DNA from: Chloroflexi bacterium RBG_16_57_11
Lineage (GTDB): Bacteria > Chloroflexota > Anaerolineae > Anaerolineales > UBA4823
Direction of reading: 5' to 3'
Assembly: GCA_001795165.1 (NCBI GenBank)
Contig: MGNS01000054.1
Coordinates: 1-15,982 of the forward strand
Length of the DNA: 15,982 nt
Both the position numbers and the translations under genes were made by a program. Below, one piece after another: positions 5,435-12,633 of the stretch. Each line of letters opens with the position of its first letter. Position 1 is the first letter of the stretch. Under the pieces are notes generated by a model. The model searched no databases. It had not been told where the DNA came from and worked only from the letters and a program-made list of their open reading frames with translations.

Positions 5435-6901
5435 TTACTCCTCAGCCCCGGCAGGCGACATGAACGTCCGCGTTCCATACTTGATCTGCTTTTCCCCCTC
5501 TGCGCTCAACATATGCGTCTGCTGGATCCGTTCTGCTTCAATGATCGCGGTTTGGGCCAGGTCGATCTCACCGAGTGAGAGTAGCTGAGTTGCCAGGCGC
5601 TGCAAGCGCATGCTGGCTTCCTGAATTTTCCCTTCCGCTGCTTCCTGGCGAGCGCGCTCTTGCATTCGAAACAGGGTGATCTGCGAGAGCGCCTTGAAGA
5701 TCGCATTTGGTGGTAGACCAGTGCTGCCCTCGGTCCTGACTGACCGGCTGAGAGAAATGGGTATCGAGTGCTGCCGAGATGGATCGGATGGGAGGATGAA
5801 GCTGGTTTCACCGCTGGCAATGGAAAACCGATGTTTCATCAAGGGGACAGGTTGGGCAAGTATCTCCAGCATGACAGAAAGTTTACTGGGCTTAGGAATG
5901 CTCCCCAACCGGATCGGTGAAGTAGATCCCAAGACCGCTGATTCAGGCCGCAGGCGGTAGGCCGAGGTTATCTTAACCCCGGGAGAGAAACTCAGGTTGA
6001 GGATTACCTGCTCGGCGAAAATTTGCTTCAGGTTTGTGAACTGGTCCTGCAGAAAAGTGCGGATATCGCTGGCACGTGAGATATAAAAGCTCGTCCCTCC
6101 AGTCCGGCAGGTCAGCTCGTCTAAAAACTCATCATTCCAATCAGTGCCAATGCCTAACCCCGTGATCCGGAAACCTTGTTTCGCAGCGACGCCAGCGAGC
6201 TGTAAACATTGATCTTCATCGCCATATGTCCGTCCGTCAGTGATCAGAATGATGTGATTGATCTGCGAACGCGTTGAGTTTTGCTTGACTTCATTAAAGC
6301 CTGCTTCCAGCCCCTGGTAGATCTCTGTGCCGCCGGTGGCGCGGATCATCTGGATCTGCGCTTCAATCAGGGTGCGATCAATGCGTTTACCGGCAGACAA
6401 CAGCACCTCGGCTCGGTCACTGAACAGGACGATAGAAAGGCGATCTTCAGGTCCGAGTTGGCGGACCATCTCGACCGCTGCGACCTTCACCGTATCCATG
6501 CGCGTCCCTTGCATCGAAGTGGAGCGGTCTAAAACCAGGCAAATATTTAATGGCGGATTTGGCGTATGGACAAATTTCGGACCGGTTGAGTATTCTAGCA
6601 GCACGTAAATCAGCTGCGGTTCGTCTACGACAGCCAGCTTTTGACGGCTATAGGTAATGTCGACGACGACTGGGCTGTCGCTCAGTTCCCGTAACCCTTG
6701 GTCGTACAAAGCACGCGCCCGGCTGTCCGAAAGCACATCATAAGCCATTTGGGCTTCGATAAACTTTTCATTGCTGTTTGGCTCGGAGCTTACGTCTGGA
6801 TGTAACCGGCGGGCTGCTTCGTGGAATGCGTGGCGAATTTCCTCCGGAGTGGCGTCAGAAGGTATATCGAGGAGATCATAATAACTGGGATGCGACGGCA
6901 T
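5435..6901 (-). CDS. J-domain/von Willebrand A domain fusion protein
   Basis: A 488-residue protein with three parts. Residues 6-68 form a J domain with the HPD triad at 34-36, which in DnaJ proteins stimulates the ATPase of Hsp70. Residues about 117-300 form a vWA domain with an intact metal site: DRSTS at 125-129, Thr192 in GGTEIY, and TDG at 221-223. Then come a beta-sandwich-like region and a helical, Glu/Gln/Arg-rich stretch (about 405-465), ending in KYGTRTF, a tail common in bacterial vWA proteins of the COG2304 type. No signal peptide or membrane segment is seen. The start overlaps the PP2C stop by one base (TAATG), so the genes are translationally coupled. The likely role is a scaffold that may recruit DnaK to partners. 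Fusion of J and vWA domains is unusual. Confidence 0.9.
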   Translation of the reverse strand: MPSHPSYYDLLDIPSDATPEEIRHAFHEAARRLHPDVSSEPNSNEKFIEAQMAYDVLSDSRARALYDQGLRELSDSPVVVDITYSRQKLAVVDEPQLIYVLLEYSTGPKFVHTPNPPLNICLVLDRSTSMQGTRMDTVKVAAVEMVRQLGPEDRLSIVLFSDRAEVLLSAGKRIDRTLIEAQIQMIRATGGTEIYQGLEAGFNEVKQNSTRSQINHIILITDGRTYGDEDQCLQLAGVAAKQGFRITGLGIGTDWNDEFLDELTCRTGGTSFYISRASDIRTFLQDQFTNLKQIFAEQVILNLSFSPGVKITSAYRLRPESAVLGSTSPIRLGSIPKPSKLSVMLEILAQPVPLMKHRFSIASGETSFILPSDPSRQHSIPISLSRSVRTEGSTGLPPNAIFKALSQITLFRMQERARQEAAEGKIQEASMRLQRLATQLLSLGEIDLAQTAIIEAERIQQTHMLSAEGEKQIKYGTRTFMSPAGAEE

Positions 6902-7821
6902 TAAAACGCCTGATCGGGGAGCCTAATCAGAATCGCCGAGATGTTATCTGGCCCGCCGGCCGCGTTGGCAGCGTCAACCAGCAGCTGCGCCGCAATACGG
7001 GGATCCGGGTTGGTATTTATAATGCGGGCAAGCTCTGATTGCGGCACTACCCCCCACAATCCATCCGAACACAGGAGAAGAGAGCCAGAAGTTGGTAACG
7101 GCGATGTTGTGATGTCAGGTGAAAAGATCTCTCCTTGACCCAGGGCGCGATATAACACGTTGCGTTGCGGGTGAATCGCTGCATCCTGTTCGCTGAGCTG
7201 CCCGAGCTCCATCATGCGCATGACCAGAGAATGGTCCCGGGTGATCAGACTGACCTCACCATTCGGCGTAATGGCATACATCCGGCTGTCCCCGACGTGG
7301 GCGATGGTCATTTGTTTGTTAAAAACCATCACTCCAGTCAATGTCGTACCTGAGCCGGGCGCCTCCTTCATCACCAGGCGGTGAGCATCCTGCAAGCTGG
7401 CCTGGAAAATCTCCTGGATTGGATCGCTCGGACCCTTAGGCTCGGGACTGAGCAAAGCCAGGAAAACTCTATTAACAACCTGGTTTGCAACCGTTCGCAC
7501 CGCCAGGCCACTGGCGATCTCTCCATGTTTGTGTCCACCCATCCCATCTGCTACCATATACAGGCCAAAGGGGATATACTCCCCATTACCGGATAAAAGT
7601 GAATTAATTGCCAGGAGGGAGTCTTCATTGTGATCTCGTTGCTTGCCCACAGATTGAGCGCATCCAATAATCAGCTGAGGCAGGCCCAAGTGGATCTTTC
7701 CATGAACTTCGGTTGTCTCGGCGCTGGGCGGTAGCTCCATGATCGGAACAGTCGGTGTTTCAGCACCAGAGCTGACTGCAGAGGGCTTTCGGCTGAAAAG
7801 TTTGTTGAATATGCCGGCCAA
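6901..7821 (-). CDS. PP2C-family serine/threonine protein phosphatase
   Basis: This 306-residue protein should remove phosphate from Ser/Thr residues in a metal-dependent reaction. All PP2C motifs are visible: RDHNED at 62-67, VADGMGGHKHG at 90-100, SGTTLTG at 157-163, HVGDSRMY at 175-182, LCSDGLWG at 250-257 and GGPDNISA at 289-296. Asp92, Asp253 and Asp292 are the expected metal ligands. A roughly 45-residue N-terminal extension precedes the domain. It begins with a short amphipathic, basic stretch (AGIFNKLFSRKP) that could touch the membrane; that is speculative. The start is TTG at 7821 with AGGAAGG 6 bases upstream; the next in-frame ATG would cut into the protein. It lies 28 bases after the kinase stop and is the natural antagonist of that kinase. 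Confidence 0.94.
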   Translation of the reverse strand: MAGIFNKLFSRKPSAVSSGAETPTVPIMELPPSAETTEVHGKIHLGLPQLIIGCAQSVGKQRDHNEDSLLAINSLLSGNGEYIPFGLYMVADGMGGHKHGEIASGLAVRTVANQVVNRVFLALLSPEPKGPSDPIQEIFQASLQDAHRLVMKEAPGSGTTLTGVMVFNKQMTIAHVGDSRMYAITPNGEVSLITRDHSLVMRMMELGQLSEQDAAIHPQRNVLYRALGQGEIFSPDITTSPLPTSGSLLLCSDGLWGVVPQSELARIINTNPDPRIAAQLLVDAANAAGGPDNISAILIRLPDQAF

Positions 7822-7827
7822 GAAACA

Positions 7828-7834
7828 CCTTCCT
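7828..7834 (-). promoter_or_regulatory. Shine-Dalgarno supporting a TTG start
   Basis: AGGAAGG lies 6 bases before TTG at 7821. It supports this rare start codon for the PP2C phosphatase; the first in-frame ATG is 27 codons downstream. Confidence 0.7.
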
Positions 7835-7849
7835 GTAAATTTACCTCGA

Positions 7850-9769
7850 CTAAGCTAACAACGCGTAAAGACGGTGGTCGGTTGAGCCGATATAAATGAT
7901 ACCTTCCTGGGCAGCGGGTGTGCCAGTGATCGGCCCATTGGTCTGAAATTTCCACCGCACCCGCCCTGTGTGATACTCCAGGCAGTACAGATATCCATCT
8001 ACAGAGCCGCAATACAGCGCGTCATTGTAAATGATCGGTGAACCGGTTACTTGATGTTGAGTCGTGAATCGCCAGACTTCTTTTGCAGTGCCAGCATCAA
8101 GACAGTAGATGGTGCCATCTATTGCACCAGTAAACAAGAGATTGTCGGAAATGCAGGGGGTAGATATGGAGGGTTTGTTCAGCCGAAATCGCCAGATGAT
8201 CCAGCCAGAATTCGCATCCAAGGCATACACCGTGCTATCCACTGAGCCGAAGTAGACCACATTCTTGGAGACCACAGGCGACGAGGTGATGGCACGCTTG
8301 GCTTTGAAGCGCCAGCGGATTGAACCGCGGAAGTCCGCGCAATGGAAGTCCCCCAGCTCAGAACCAAAGTAGATATGCTCCTGGTAAACCATCGGCGTAC
8401 AGCGTACCAGCGAGCCGGCATCGATGCGCCAGGCCATTCGACCGGTAGTTGCGTTTACTGCATGCAAGAAGCCATCATCCGAGCCGATGAAGATATGGCC
8501 TTCAGCAACAAAGGGCGATGAGCGGATCGGGCCGTTTGTGTAATATGTCCAGTTCAGCCTGCCATTGCGCTGAAAGATTGCGTGCAGGCGGTAATCCTCA
8601 GAACCAAAGAAAAGGTTGTCTTCGAATATGGCCGGCTTGCTGACAACTCCCCCTTCGCTGGGATATTTCCATAAAAAGGTCCCTTTTTGCGCATCCAAAG
8701 CATACAGGTTGCTGTCGTAGCATCCGATATATACCTTGTCGCCTTGAACCAAAGGGCTGCCTCGAATCTCGTCTTCGCATTGGAAATCCCAAATGGGTTT
8801 GATCTCTTCCCCTGATTTTTGTGTGCCGAGCGTGGTTGAGACCTGACGAAGGATGCCCGTATCTCGCGCTGCGTCGAGTAATGCCTCCTTCATTTCGTTC
8901 GCGCTCTGATAGCGGTCCTCAGGATTGTATTGTAGCGCGGTGGTGACAACCGATTCTATTACAGTTGAAACACTTGGATTCATCTGGCGTACAGGACGCT
9001 CATTGAAGGAAAACGGAGCTTCTAAACGGGGATCATGACGGGTCAGGGCATGGTGAAGGGTGGCACCGAGAGCGTAAATGTCTGCCAGTGGTGTGGCTTC
9101 ACCGCGGTATTGCTCGGGTGGCGAGTAACCTTCAGTCCCAATCATCGTGCCTTTCTGTCCCGATTCGAAAGGCTTGGCGATGCCGAAATCGACCAGAACC
9201 ACGTGATCCTGCTGGTTGATCATCACGTTGGATGGCTTCATGTCCCGAAAGACGATCGTGTCGGGCTTGTGATCGTGTAGATAGCTCAATACGTCGCATA
9301 ATTCGACTGCCCAACGCACGATGCGCTCTTCGAGCAAAAAGTCCGGGCTGTTGTTGATTACCATTTCCATGTCGTGCCCATGGATGTATTCCAACACGAG
9401 ATAAGAACGGTCGTTGATCGAAAAATAATCGTAAATCCTTGGAATTGCCCGGTGATCCAGTGAAGCCAGCAGGTTGGCTTCACGCTCAAAATTTCGAACA
9501 ATCGTGTTGCGAACGATCGGATCAATGGCGCGGTTGACCATCTCTTTAACCGCGACGAGCTTCACGACATTGGGAAAATGAAGATCTCGAGCCCGGTAGA
9601 CCGCGCTCATGCCGCCAATACCAAGCATACCCTGGATGAGGTAGCGTTCTTGTAGCGAGACGCCAGCAGATAGCTGATGATCTCTGCTAGGCTCCAGGCT
9701 CGAGTCGTCGAAGTTCTGTGTGATGTTATGGGTCTCCAAATAAGTAGAATCCTCCGCTGGATCGATCAT
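7850..9769 (-). CDS. Serine/threonine protein kinase with C-terminal eight-repeat PQQ-type beta-propeller
   Basis: A 639-residue protein. After about 42 variable residues, a Hanks-type kinase domain spans about 43-305. It has GIGGMSAVYRA (50-60), Lys75 in VAVKEM, the catalytic loop FRDMKPSN with Asp176, DFG at 194-196, and PPEQ and ADIYALG downstream. A short linker leads to eight PQQ_2-like repeats, each marked by a tryptophan at 327, 367, 407, 447, 486, 526, 566 and 606. Typical repeat elements are SPxV, VYFGS and LYALDA. Eight blades would close a full propeller. No membrane segment joins the parts, so the whole protein should be cytoplasmic, as in AfsK of Streptomyces. The propeller probably binds a ligand or partner. 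It is the first gene of the signalling operon, with a -10 element 74 bases upstream. The Shine-Dalgarno is weak (AAAGG at 11 bases). Confidence 0.94.
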   Translation of the reverse strand: MIDPAEDSTYLETHNITQNFDDSSLEPSRDHQLSAGVSLQERYLIQGMLGIGGMSAVYRARDLHFPNVVKLVAVKEMVNRAIDPIVRNTIVRNFEREANLLASLDHRAIPRIYDYFSINDRSYLVLEYIHGHDMEMVINNSPDFLLEERIVRWAVELCDVLSYLHDHKPDTIVFRDMKPSNVMINQQDHVVLVDFGIAKPFESGQKGTMIGTEGYSPPEQYRGEATPLADIYALGATLHHALTRHDPRLEAPFSFNERPVRQMNPSVSTVIESVVTTALQYNPEDRYQSANEMKEALLDAARDTGILRQVSTTLGTQKSGEEIKPIWDFQCEDEIRGSPLVQGDKVYIGCYDSNLYALDAQKGTFLWKYPSEGGVVSKPAIFEDNLFFGSEDYRLHAIFQRNGRLNWTYYTNGPIRSSPFVAEGHIFIGSDDGFLHAVNATTGRMAWRIDAGSLVRCTPMVYQEHIYFGSELGDFHCADFRGSIRWRFKAKRAITSSPVVSKNVVYFGSVDSTVYALDANSGWIIWRFRLNKPSISTPCISDNLLFTGAIDGTIYCLDAGTAKEVWRFTTQHQVTGSPIIYNDALYCGSVDGYLYCLEYHTGRVRWKFQTNGPITGTPAAQEGIIYIGSTDHRLYALLA

Positions 9770-9842
9770 CTCCAGCTCAACCTTTGGTCTACTCTTGCGG
9801 TCAGAGCTAAGAGTCGTCTGATCTTACCCAAGTTTCCAAGGT

Positions 9843-9851
9843 ATTATACCA
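9843..9851 (-). promoter_or_regulatory. Extended -10 promoter of the signalling operon
   Basis: On the minus strand this reads TGGTATAAT, the same nine bases as upstream of the left-edge kinase gene. The -35 at 9866-9871 (TTATCC, 17-base spacer) is weak. The -10 lies inside a near-palindrome, GGTAT-A-ATACC, at 9840-9850. Transcription would start near 9836, leaving a leader of about 67 bases before the ATG at 9769. The element sits just beyond the inositol-monophosphatase-family stop, so the seven signalling genes likely form their own transcription unit. Confidence 0.6.
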
Positions 9852-9857
9852 TCCAGG

Positions 9858-10649
9858 TCATTTTGGGATAATCTGCAGGTGAGCGCGCTGGGCAACCGCG
9901 GCGTTTGCTGCAGCCAGGATTGGAAAGCTATGATTGGAGTAATCTTCCCCGGTAATAAGTGGAAGTGGCTGGCTGCCATCCAAAGTTTCAATAATCCCAC
10001 CCGCTTCACAAATAACGAGCCAGGGTGCAGCCAGATCCCAGATTTTGGCTGTAGCCTCGAAACTCAGGATTGCCGTGCTGCGGGCGACCGTGCATAACGT
10101 ATAAGCGGCCGAGCCCAGGATGCGCGCCTTATAAGGCACACTGACCTGGTAATCCCGATGCGTTCGTGAGCAGCAAGCGAAGAAGGATAATGGCCGGTTC
10201 ACCTCTGGCGGCTTGACATGCAAGCGTGAATGATTTAAGTACGCGCCTTGACCGGGTTCGGCATAGTAAAGTTCGTCGATAGCAGGGAAAAACATTACCG
10301 CCTGCTCCGGCCAGCCATCGTTCAGGCGCGCCAGCAGTACGCCCCAGTAATGCAGACCCAGGCTGAAATTGGTTGTGCCATCTAGCGGGTCGATAATCCA
10401 CACGGCTCGCTGTGTGGCCAATTTCACATCCGCCTCGCTGGGCTGCCGCTCTTCGCTGAGGGTAAATTCGTCTGGGTATTGCTGATGGATAGCCGCTTTG
10501 ATGACACGATCGGCCTCCAGATCGGCCTGAGTGACCAGCGAACGATCACTTTTGAGCTCTGCCTGTAACTCGCTCGATTGGAAATAGCCAAGCAGAAGCT
10601 TACCGACATCCTGGGCGAGCCGGATGGCAAAGGTCAGATGAGTATCCAC
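9858..10649 (-). CDS. Inositol monophosphatase family protein
   Basis: A 263-residue Mg2+-dependent, lithium-sensitive-type phosphatase. The family residues are present: SLVTQADLEAD at 37-47, Glu66 in LSEE, DPLDGTTNF at 87-95 with Asp87 and Asp90, and KIWDLAAPWLVICEAGG at 202-218 with Asp205. The length matches the family. It may act on inositol-1-phosphate, on adenosine 3',5'-bisphosphate (CysQ-like) or on a sugar phosphate; the sequence does not decide. The start is GTG at 10649, 2 bases after the deaminase stop, so it is the last gene of the cinA-deaminase operon. If it acted on adenosine bisphosphate, it would fit the nucleoside-salvage theme of its neighbour, but that is inference. Confidence 0.9.
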   Translation of the reverse strand: MDTHLTFAIRLAQDVGKLLLGYFQSSELQAELKSDRSLVTQADLEADRVIKAAIHQQYPDEFTLSEERQPSEADVKLATQRAVWIIDPLDGTTNFSLGLHYWGVLLARLNDGWPEQAVMFFPAIDELYYAEPGQGAYLNHSRLHVKPPEVNRPLSFFACCSRTHRDYQVSVPYKARILGSAAYTLCTVARSTAILSFEATAKIWDLAAPWLVICEAGGIIETLDGSQPLPLITGEDYSNHSFPILAAANAAVAQRAHLQIIPK

Positions 10650-10651
10650 GG

Positions 10652-12631
10652 TTATCCGGCGATCTGGATCAGGTCCAGGTAGTCTTTTGAATGGGTTATC
10701 TGTGCTGAGGCAACCAGGAATTGGATCAACTGGATGGCGACCTCCGCCTTATGCTCTGCATCCTTACGGCTCCAGGTGCGGCTCTTGACTTCCAGAAAAT
10801 AACCCAGAGCCGGATGGTCCACCCGATCCAGGTTGATGAAGAATTCGGTGCCCCGGTAAAGAACCCGCCAGCGTTGGCGATCCTTCTCAATTGAGGCTTC
10901 CCCTTCAGGCTTGAAATATTCGCGATAAAACCGCAAGCTATGTGTGGCAGGAGCCAGATAGCGACTGCGTGATAGGAGGACATCACTTGGGAATTTGTGT
11001 TCACGCGCCTGGCCGATTAACGTCAATCGGTAGCGCACCTGGCTGGTATGCTCATCATCTACGAACTCATCTTCTCGATAACGCAAGATGCCTTGCTCTG
11101 CATCCGAGAAAATGAAATAAGTGTCAAATTCGTGATAATGTCGATAGCGCAAGACTTCGATATCCGGCTGCTGAATGGCTTCCAAAACCGGGGCAGGGTC
11201 GTTGATGCGCACTTTGGCTTGAACTTCAAAGCTCTCTTCCTCGGTAGCTTTACTGATGGCGATTAACTTGGAGAGCACTGACTTTTCACGCTGAATTAAG
11301 AAAACATCAATTCGGCGGGCGTAATCTTGGGCTTGTTGGATGAGAGACTCTTCGTTCAAACCGGTAATTTGGCGATCACGCATGACCCATTTGCCGTTCA
11401 CCATCACATCGCTCACATCATTCGCCTTAGCCGCATAGACCAATTGTGCATAAACGCTGCCCGGATCGCGCTGGAAGCGTGGGGCATTATGCAATGGGGA
11501 GAGATCTACCAGGATCAGATCGGCGCGCTTGCCCGGCTCAAGGGCACCGGTCACTTGTCCTAGATGCAACGCTTGCGCACCGAGGCGCGTAGCCATCGTC
11601 AGGGCGGTTCGCGCTGGTAGGGCCGTTGGGTCGTTCGCAACGCTCTTAGCCAGGAAGGCTGCCAGACGGACTTCTTCAAACATATCCAGATCGTTGTTCG
11701 ATGCTGCACCATCGGTTCCGATCCCAACGTTCAAGCCCAGGTCGATCATCTGGCTGACCGGCGCAAACCCCGACGCAAGCTTCAGATTCGATGAAGGATT
11801 ATGGGCGACCCCGGCTCCATGGCGCAGCAACAGGCTCATTTCGCTCTTGTCGATGTGCACACAGTGGGCTGCCAGCACCTTTGCATCGAACAGGTTATGG
11901 CTGGCGACATAGGGGACGACGGGCATGCCATGCTCGTTGCGTGAATTCTCGACCTCGATCGCAGTCTCGGCGATATGGGTGTGCAGCGGCACGTCGAATT
12001 CCACCGCCAGCGCGGCCGTAGCGCGTAAGATTTCCTCAGTACAAGTATAGGGTGTGTGAGGAGCAACCGAAGGGACAATCAGCGGGTGCCCCTTCCAGCG
12101 CTGGATGAACTCGCGCGCGGCCGCCAGCGATTCTTCGTACGATTCGGCATCTGGAGCGGGAAATTTCATAACGGTTTGTGAGCATACAGCCCGTAGGCCA
12201 AACTCAGCCGTCGCCTGTGCCACGCTTTCTTCGTGGTAATACATATCGGCAAAACAGGTGACCCCTGAGCGAATCAACTCCACGCAAGCGATCTGCGTTC
12301 CCAGGCGCACAAAGTCCGGTGAGACGAACTCGCGCTCGACTGGCATCACAAATCCAAGCAGCCAGACATCCAGGCGTAAATCGTCCGCCAGGCCTCGTAA
12401 CAGCGTCATGGGTACATGCGTGTGGGCGTTGACCAGGCCAGGCATGACCACTTTGCCCTGGCAATCAATGATTTCCTTAGCTTTAAAACGGTCGCTTAGG
12501 TCCGCCTCCATGCCGACCGCCAGGATGCTATCTCCTTTAACTGCCAGGGCGCCAGACTCGTACAGATGATAATGGCTATCCATCGTCAGAACGGTTGCAT
12601 GGGTCAACAGGAGATCACAAGTTTCATCCAT
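10652..12631 (-). CDS. mtaD: 5-methylthioadenosine/S-adenosylhomocysteine deaminase fused to a CYTH-like domain
   Basis: A 659-residue fusion. Residues 1-445 form an amidohydrolase of the MtaD type, which converts methylthioadenosine and S-adenosylhomocysteine to their inosine forms. The zinc and active-site residues are visible: HTH at 70-72, PHTPYTC at 191-197, HTHIAET at 217-223, His256, HNPSSNLKLASG at 277-288 and GTDGAASNNDLDMFEE at 305-320. After a short helix, residues about 467-640 look like a CYTH (triphosphate-tunnel) domain. It has an E-V-Q-A-K opening in place of ExExK, then LRYR pairs, RYRLTLIG, and a late NLDRVDHPALGYFLEVKSR. Normal MtaD proteins end near 440 residues. I chose the ATG at 12631, with AGGAAG 9 bases upstream and 2 bases after the cinA stop; an upstream alternative at 12685 overlaps cinA. 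Confidence 0.9.
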   Translation of the reverse strand: MDETCDLLLTHATVLTMDSHYHLYESGALAVKGDSILAVGMEADLSDRFKAKEIIDCQGKVVMPGLVNAHTHVPMTLLRGLADDLRLDVWLLGFVMPVEREFVSPDFVRLGTQIACVELIRSGVTCFADMYYHEESVAQATAEFGLRAVCSQTVMKFPAPDAESYEESLAAAREFIQRWKGHPLIVPSVAPHTPYTCTEEILRATAALAVEFDVPLHTHIAETAIEVENSRNEHGMPVVPYVASHNLFDAKVLAAHCVHIDKSEMSLLLRHGAGVAHNPSSNLKLASGFAPVSQMIDLGLNVGIGTDGAASNNDLDMFEEVRLAAFLAKSVANDPTALPARTALTMATRLGAQALHLGQVTGALEPGKRADLILVDLSPLHNAPRFQRDPGSVYAQLVYAAKANDVSDVMVNGKWVMRDRQITGLNEESLIQQAQDYARRIDVFLIQREKSVLSKLIAISKATEEESFEVQAKVRINDPAPVLEAIQQPDIEVLRYRHYHEFDTYFIFSDAEQGILRYREDEFVDDEHTSQVRYRLTLIGQAREHKFPSDVLLSRSRYLAPATHSLRFYREYFKPEGEASIEKDRQRWRVLYRGTEFFINLDRVDHPALGYFLEVKSRTWSRKDAEHKAEVAIQLIQFLVASAQITHSKDYLDLIQIAG

Positions 12632-12633
12632 TG

